The notes beneath the pieces were generated by a model. It was not told where the DNA came from. It ran no database searches and was given only the letters and a program-made list of their open reading frames with translations. The position numbers were made by a program, and so were the translations under genes. Of a stretch of 44,064 nt of DNA, positions 41,750-44,064 are shown piece by piece (position 1 is the stretch's first letter; each line of letters opens with the position of its first letter). The DNA is from JBEKCP01 sp050014815 (GTDB taxonomy: Bacteria > Planctomycetota > Planctomycetia > Pirellulales > Thermoguttaceae): NCBI GenBank assembly GCA_050014815.1, contig JBEKCP010000002.1:1-44064 (forward strand). The letters run 5' to 3'.

Positions 41750-42217
41750 TTACCGCGGCTTGCTGCGGGGCTTTCGCGAGGTCTCGGCCAGCAGTTCCAA
41801 CCGCTTGTGCGCCTCCCGCTTGCCGATGCCTCGCAGGGCCACCAGGGCGGCCATGGGAACCTTCCTTGGCCGGGCCTTGCCCGATTCCCAACTATAGATC
41901 GTCAGCCCCGAGACGCCGACCAGCTTGCCGTAGTCCTCCGCCGAGAGGCGAAGCCGCCGGCGCTGGGCCCGGACGCTCCGGGCGGAAAAGCGGACGCCCT
42001 CGAGCGACTCGGCGGCGGGCGCCTGCCCGAGCCGCTCGTGCTCCTTCTCCCGCAAGAACGCGATCTTCTTGCCCTGCTCGCGAAGCTCGCGCTTCAGCAG
42101 GGCGATCTCGTGGCGGTATTGGACGACCGCCTGCTTGGTTTGGCCCACTTCGGCCTTAATCTCCCGTTTTGCAAGACGGCGGATTTCCGCCTTCAGTACG
42201 GCAGCAACGTTAGGCAT
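41750..42217 (-). CDS. Coiled-coil and XRE-like helix-turn-helix protein
   Basis: 155 residues. Residues 5-70 form a charged helix or coiled coil (KAEIRRLAKREIKAEVGQTK, KRELREQGKKIAFLREKEHE). Residues about 82-120 match an XRE-type helix-turn-helix (RLRLSAEDYGKLVGVSGLTIYSW followed by ESGKARPRK). The C-terminal end is basic. The layout is that of a dimeric DNA-binding regulator. No partner is adjacent; it lies alone between glgB (convergent) and a heptamer array. Target unknown. Confidence 0.75.
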   Translation of the reverse strand: MPNVAAVLKAEIRRLAKREIKAEVGQTKQAVVQYRHEIALLKRELREQGKKIAFLREKEHERLGQAPAAESLEGVRFSARSVRAQRRRLRLSAEDYGKLVGVSGLTIYSWESGKARPRKVPMAALVALRGIGKREAHKRLELLAETSRKPRSKPR

Positions 42218-42309
42218 GGATGGTTCCTTTGGAAAATCGTAAAGGAGAAGTCTCCGCTGTTCACTCCGTGCATTGTACTATCGGGGATCGACGGTTGCCA
42301 TAGGCGCGG

Positions 42310-42423
42310 GGATTGGGGATTGGGGATTGGGGAAGACGGAAGCACGCCAGTCCAATCCCCAATCCCCCCTCTCCAATCCCCAATCCCCCCTCTCCAATCC
42401 CCAATCCCCCCTCTCCAATCCCT
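42310..42423. repeat. Heptamer array with 21-bp higher-order units
   Basis: Left block: GGGGATT heptamers (42310-42334). Right block: CCAATCCCCAATCCCCCCTC plus T, a 21-bp unit repeated about three times with a final partial copy (42352-42423). The blocks face each other as an inverted pair. Unlike 12023 and 19138 there is no GAC-GCA-GTC hairpin here. It lies between two minus-strand genes. Confidence 0.9.
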
Positions 42424-42436
42424 AGTCCCCACCCCC

Positions 42437-43117
42437 TTAGCGGCTCTCCTGTACCCATTGGAATGCCGATCGCGTCAGTTGGGCGCTGTTCTGGAGGTTC
42501 ATCTTCGCCTTGATCTGCTTGCGGTGCGATTCGATGGTCTTGGGGCTGACGTCGAGTTTCCGGGCGATCTGGATCGTCGTCTGGCCTTGCCCGATCATCT
42601 CGAAGACCTGCAACTCGCGGTTGGAGAGGGTTTCGACCGGATCGCGGTCCAGCGACTCGCCCACCGCGGCGCGGCGGAGCAAGCGGGTGGTCATGTCGGG
42701 ACTGAGGTAGATCTCGCCGCGGAGGATCTGATGGATGGCGGCGATGATCTTGCCGAGGTCCTCGCGTTTGCAGATGTAGCCCATGGCCCCCGCCCGCAGG
42801 GCGCGGCCGGCAAACACCCGCTCGTCGTGGATCGACGAGACGAGCATTTTCACCTTGGGCCACTTGGCCTTGATCTCCTCGACCAGTTCGATCCCGTTGT
42901 CGCCGTCCAACGAGATGTCCACCACCGCCACGTCCGGCTGGACCGCCTCGACCTGCCGCAGGGCGCCGGCGAGGTTCGTCGCCTCGCCCGATACCTCCAG
43001 GTCGGCTTCGCGCGCGATTAGTTGCGCAAGGCCGTGGCGGACGATGGGATGGTCGTCGACGATCAGGACCTTATGTCTTGGGATTATACCGGCGCGGTCA
43101 AGGGTCATTCCCCCCAT
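42437..43117 (-). CDS. NarL/FixJ-type response regulator (orphan)
   Basis: 226 residues. The receiver domain (15-130) has the acidic pair Asp 21/22 (LIVDDHP), phospho-acceptor Asp 67 (VAVVDISL), and a conserved Lys near 118 (YICKRED). The C-terminal LuxR-type helix-turn-helix (about 160-220) includes LSNRELQVFEMIGQGQTTIQIA and SPKTIESHRKQIKAKMNL. It is a transcription regulator switched by phosphorylation. No histidine kinase gene is nearby. ATG 43117 and 43108 are both possible. It diverges from imuA over a ~100-bp region. Confidence 0.93.
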   Translation of the reverse strand: MGGMTLDRAGIIPRHKVLIVDDHPIVRHGLAQLIAREADLEVSGEATNLAGALRQVEAVQPDVAVVDISLDGDNGIELVEEIKAKWPKVKMLVSSIHDERVFAGRALRAGAMGYICKREDLGKIIAAIHQILRGEIYLSPDMTTRLLRRAAVGESLDRDPVETLSNRELQVFEMIGQGQTTIQIARKLDVSPKTIESHRKQIKAKMNLQNSAQLTRSAFQWVQESR

Positions 43118-43177
43118 GATAGTGCTATTATTCTTTTTGTCTATGGGCCGCGATATTTTTCACGAGGTTTCCCGGCA

Positions 43178-43206
43178 TTGACGGAATTAGGATACAAACG
43201 TACACT
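43178..43206 (+). promoter_or_regulatory. Promoter of imuA-imuB
   Basis: TTGACG (43178-43183), a 17-bp spacer and TACACT (43201-43206). The predicted transcript would start near 43213, leaving about six bases before the ATG. A LexA-type operator is expected for these genes but none could be identified with certainty. Confidence 0.65.
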
Positions 43207-43218
43207 ATAGAAGTGCCT

Positions 43219-43905
43219 ATGACCATTTTCCCCCAACGTATCGAGACCCTGCGCGAGGAGATTGCCCGGCTGGAGGGCAAGTCCCGCCCCCAAAAGACCC
43301 CCGCCATTCCCAGCGGATGGCCGGCGCTGGACGCCATTCTCCCCCAAAAGGGATTTCGTGGCGGCACCCTCGTCGAATGGCTGGCCGATGGCGAGGGGAC
43401 CGGGGTGGCCACGTTGGCCTTGCAGGCAGCCTGCCGGGCCTGCCGATTGGGGGGAGGACTGGTCGTCGTCGATCGAAGCCGCGAGTTCTATCCCCCGGCG
43501 GCCGCCAGGCTGGGGATCGAGCCGGACCGATTGATCGTCGTCTACCCTGCGAACAAGGCCGACCACGATTGGGCGCTGGACCAGTCGCTTCGCTCGGGCG
43601 CGGTGGCGGCAACGGTGGCGTGGCCGGACGCCCGGGGCGGCCGGCTCGACGGGCGGACTTTCCGGAGGCTGCAACTGGCGGCCGAGGAAGGGGGCGGTCT
43701 GGGGCTCTTGATCCGCCCGGCGGCCGCCAGGCCGCTCGCCTCTTGGGCCGACGTGCGATTGCTCGTCGAGCCGGTGCCCAATAGCCGCGGATGCATATCC
43801 GCGGTGCGACGCTGCCGAGTGCTCCTCTTGCGGTGCCGGGGAGGCTCGGGCGATCGTTTTGTAAACGTGGAGATCGACGATGAAACGCATCCTGTGTTTA
43901 ACTGA
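43219..43905 (+). CDS. imuA: ImuA-like protein (RecA-like, translesion mutagenesis)
   Basis: 228 residues. A leading coiled segment (RIETLREEIARLEGK) is followed by a RecA-like core that starts PSGWPALDAILPQKGFRGGTLVEWL. The phosphate loop is degenerate (ADGEGTGVATLAL) and lacks the GKT of RecA, as in ImuA proteins. ImuA works with ImuB and DnaE2 to copy damaged DNA and cause mutations under SOS conditions. The start of imuB overlaps its 3' end by 26 bp, which supports the call. GTG at 43213 is an alternative start. No strong Shine-Dalgarno sequence is visible, fitting the short leader. Confidence 0.8.
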   Translation: MTIFPQRIETLREEIARLEGKSRPQKTPAIPSGWPALDAILPQKGFRGGTLVEWLADGEGTGVATLALQAACRACRLGGGLVVVDRSREFYPPAAARLGIEPDRLIVVYPANKADHDWALDQSLRSGAVAATVAWPDARGGRLDGRTFRRLQLAAEEGGGLGLLIRPAAARPLASWADVRLLVEPVPNSRGCISAVRRCRVLLLRCRGGSGDRFVNVEIDDETHPVFN

Positions 43906-44064
43906 GAAGGTAGGGTGGGTCGACGGGCACCAACGCGCAGCGTTGGTCGGCGAGCCCCACCAGAAACAGGCCAAATCCGCAATGGTGGGGCTCGCTGCGC
44001 TCGACCCACCCTACAAACACGAATTAGAGTCTCTTGCCCAGTGGTGTACGCGGTTCAGTCCTTC
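43880..44064 (+). CDS. imuB: ImuB-like Y-family polymerase homologue, 5' part, with a repeat in the N-terminus (runs off window)
   Basis: The frame ATGAAACGCATCCTGTGT (MKRILCL) is the usual ImuB start and overlaps the imuA stop by 26 bp. Residues 8-45 (TEKVGWVDGHQRAALVGEPH and on) are read from a family-2 repeat without a stop. Residues 46-61 (KHELESLAQWCTRFSP) match the part of ImuB/DinB-like proteins that normally lies some 80 residues from the start. The segment containing the first polymerase motifs seems to be missing and replaced. Thus the gene is open but perhaps inactive. The call rests on two short matches and position, so moderate confidence. Confidence 0.6.
   Translation, partial: MKRILCLTEKVGWVDGHQRAALVGEPHQKQAKSAMVGLAALDPPYKHELESLAQWCTRFSP
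43910..44015. repeat. Family-2 repeat, long copy, inside imuB
   Basis: GTGGGTCGACGGGC, a hairpin (ACCAACGC-GCAGCGTTGGT), GGTCGGCGAGCCCCACC, a spacer, then GGTGGGGCTCGCTGCGCTCG and ACCCACCCTAC. Same module order as 7353-7470. Confidence 0.9.

Noticed and set aside
39369..41891. Minus-strand frame of 840 codons opposite glgB
   Set aside because: Antisense shadow of a gene with all branching-enzyme motifs.
40175..43021. Plus-strand frame of 948 codons overlapping glgB, the HTH gene and the response regulator
   Set aside because: It runs through three real genes on both strands and through a heptamer array; typical high-GC shadow.

Overview
The window looks like a chromosome segment of a high-GC planctomycete, probably Pirellulales-like. 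This is inferred from the style of FabZ, from a planctomycete-type degenerate RNase H-like protein, from PheT without its tRNA-binding domain, from a GlnRS plus GluRS pair, from scattered single-gene operons with weak Shine-Dalgarno sequences, and from very many short interspersed repeats. No rRNA, tRNA or CRISPR array was seen.

Layout. 1-4.8 kb is accessory: the end of a tyrosine recombinase, a MoxR ATPase, an ORF6N-domain gene, and a lactate permease whose last helix is replaced in frame by a nucleotidyltransferase. 4.9-9.9 kb holds a TMTC-like membrane/TPR protein, a secreted protein with ten copies of a 15-bp repeat, and flotillin FloA. 10.1-19.1 kb is translation: rpmI, rplT, pheS, pheT, glnS and gltX, with a phosphoesterase and a hicBA toxin-antitoxin pair between pheT and glnS. 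19.2-24.8 kb has a membrane protein, a CorC/HlyC-type protein, a small secreted protein, rfbA and galK. 24.9-30.3 kb is a defence-like island: a TOPRIM-like/AAA ATPase pair and a methyltransferase/endonuclease pair, separated by a DUF4432 sugar-epimerase-fold gene. 30.6-37.5 kb is a lipid region: M6P-isomerase-like cupin, CrtI-like oxidoreductase, FabZ, FabI, NfeD-type protease and an OleA-like thiolase. 37.9-44 kb has a C26 amidotransferase-type hydrolase, the RNase H-like gene, glgB, an HTH protein, an orphan NarL-type response regulator, imuA and the start of imuB.

The most notable signal is the repeats. At least nine families of short palindromic or tandem elements occur, and several lie inside reading frames without breaking them: in pheS, pheT, the TMTC-like gene, the lactate permease and imuB. 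Others supply the ends of proteins: the C-termini of RfbA and of the CrtI-like oxidoreductase, and the N-terminal hydrophobic segment of the NfeD protease. This resembles the Rickettsia palindromic elements in principle but involves several unrelated families. Two further points deserve attention. One family pairs a terminator-like hairpin with heptamer arrays and separates pheS from pheT. Two unrelated genes (nucleotidyltransferase and ORF6N) carry the same roughly 50-bp sequence starting at their stop codons, as in a cassette array.

All calls were made by reading the sequence and its translations; no database search or alignment program was run.
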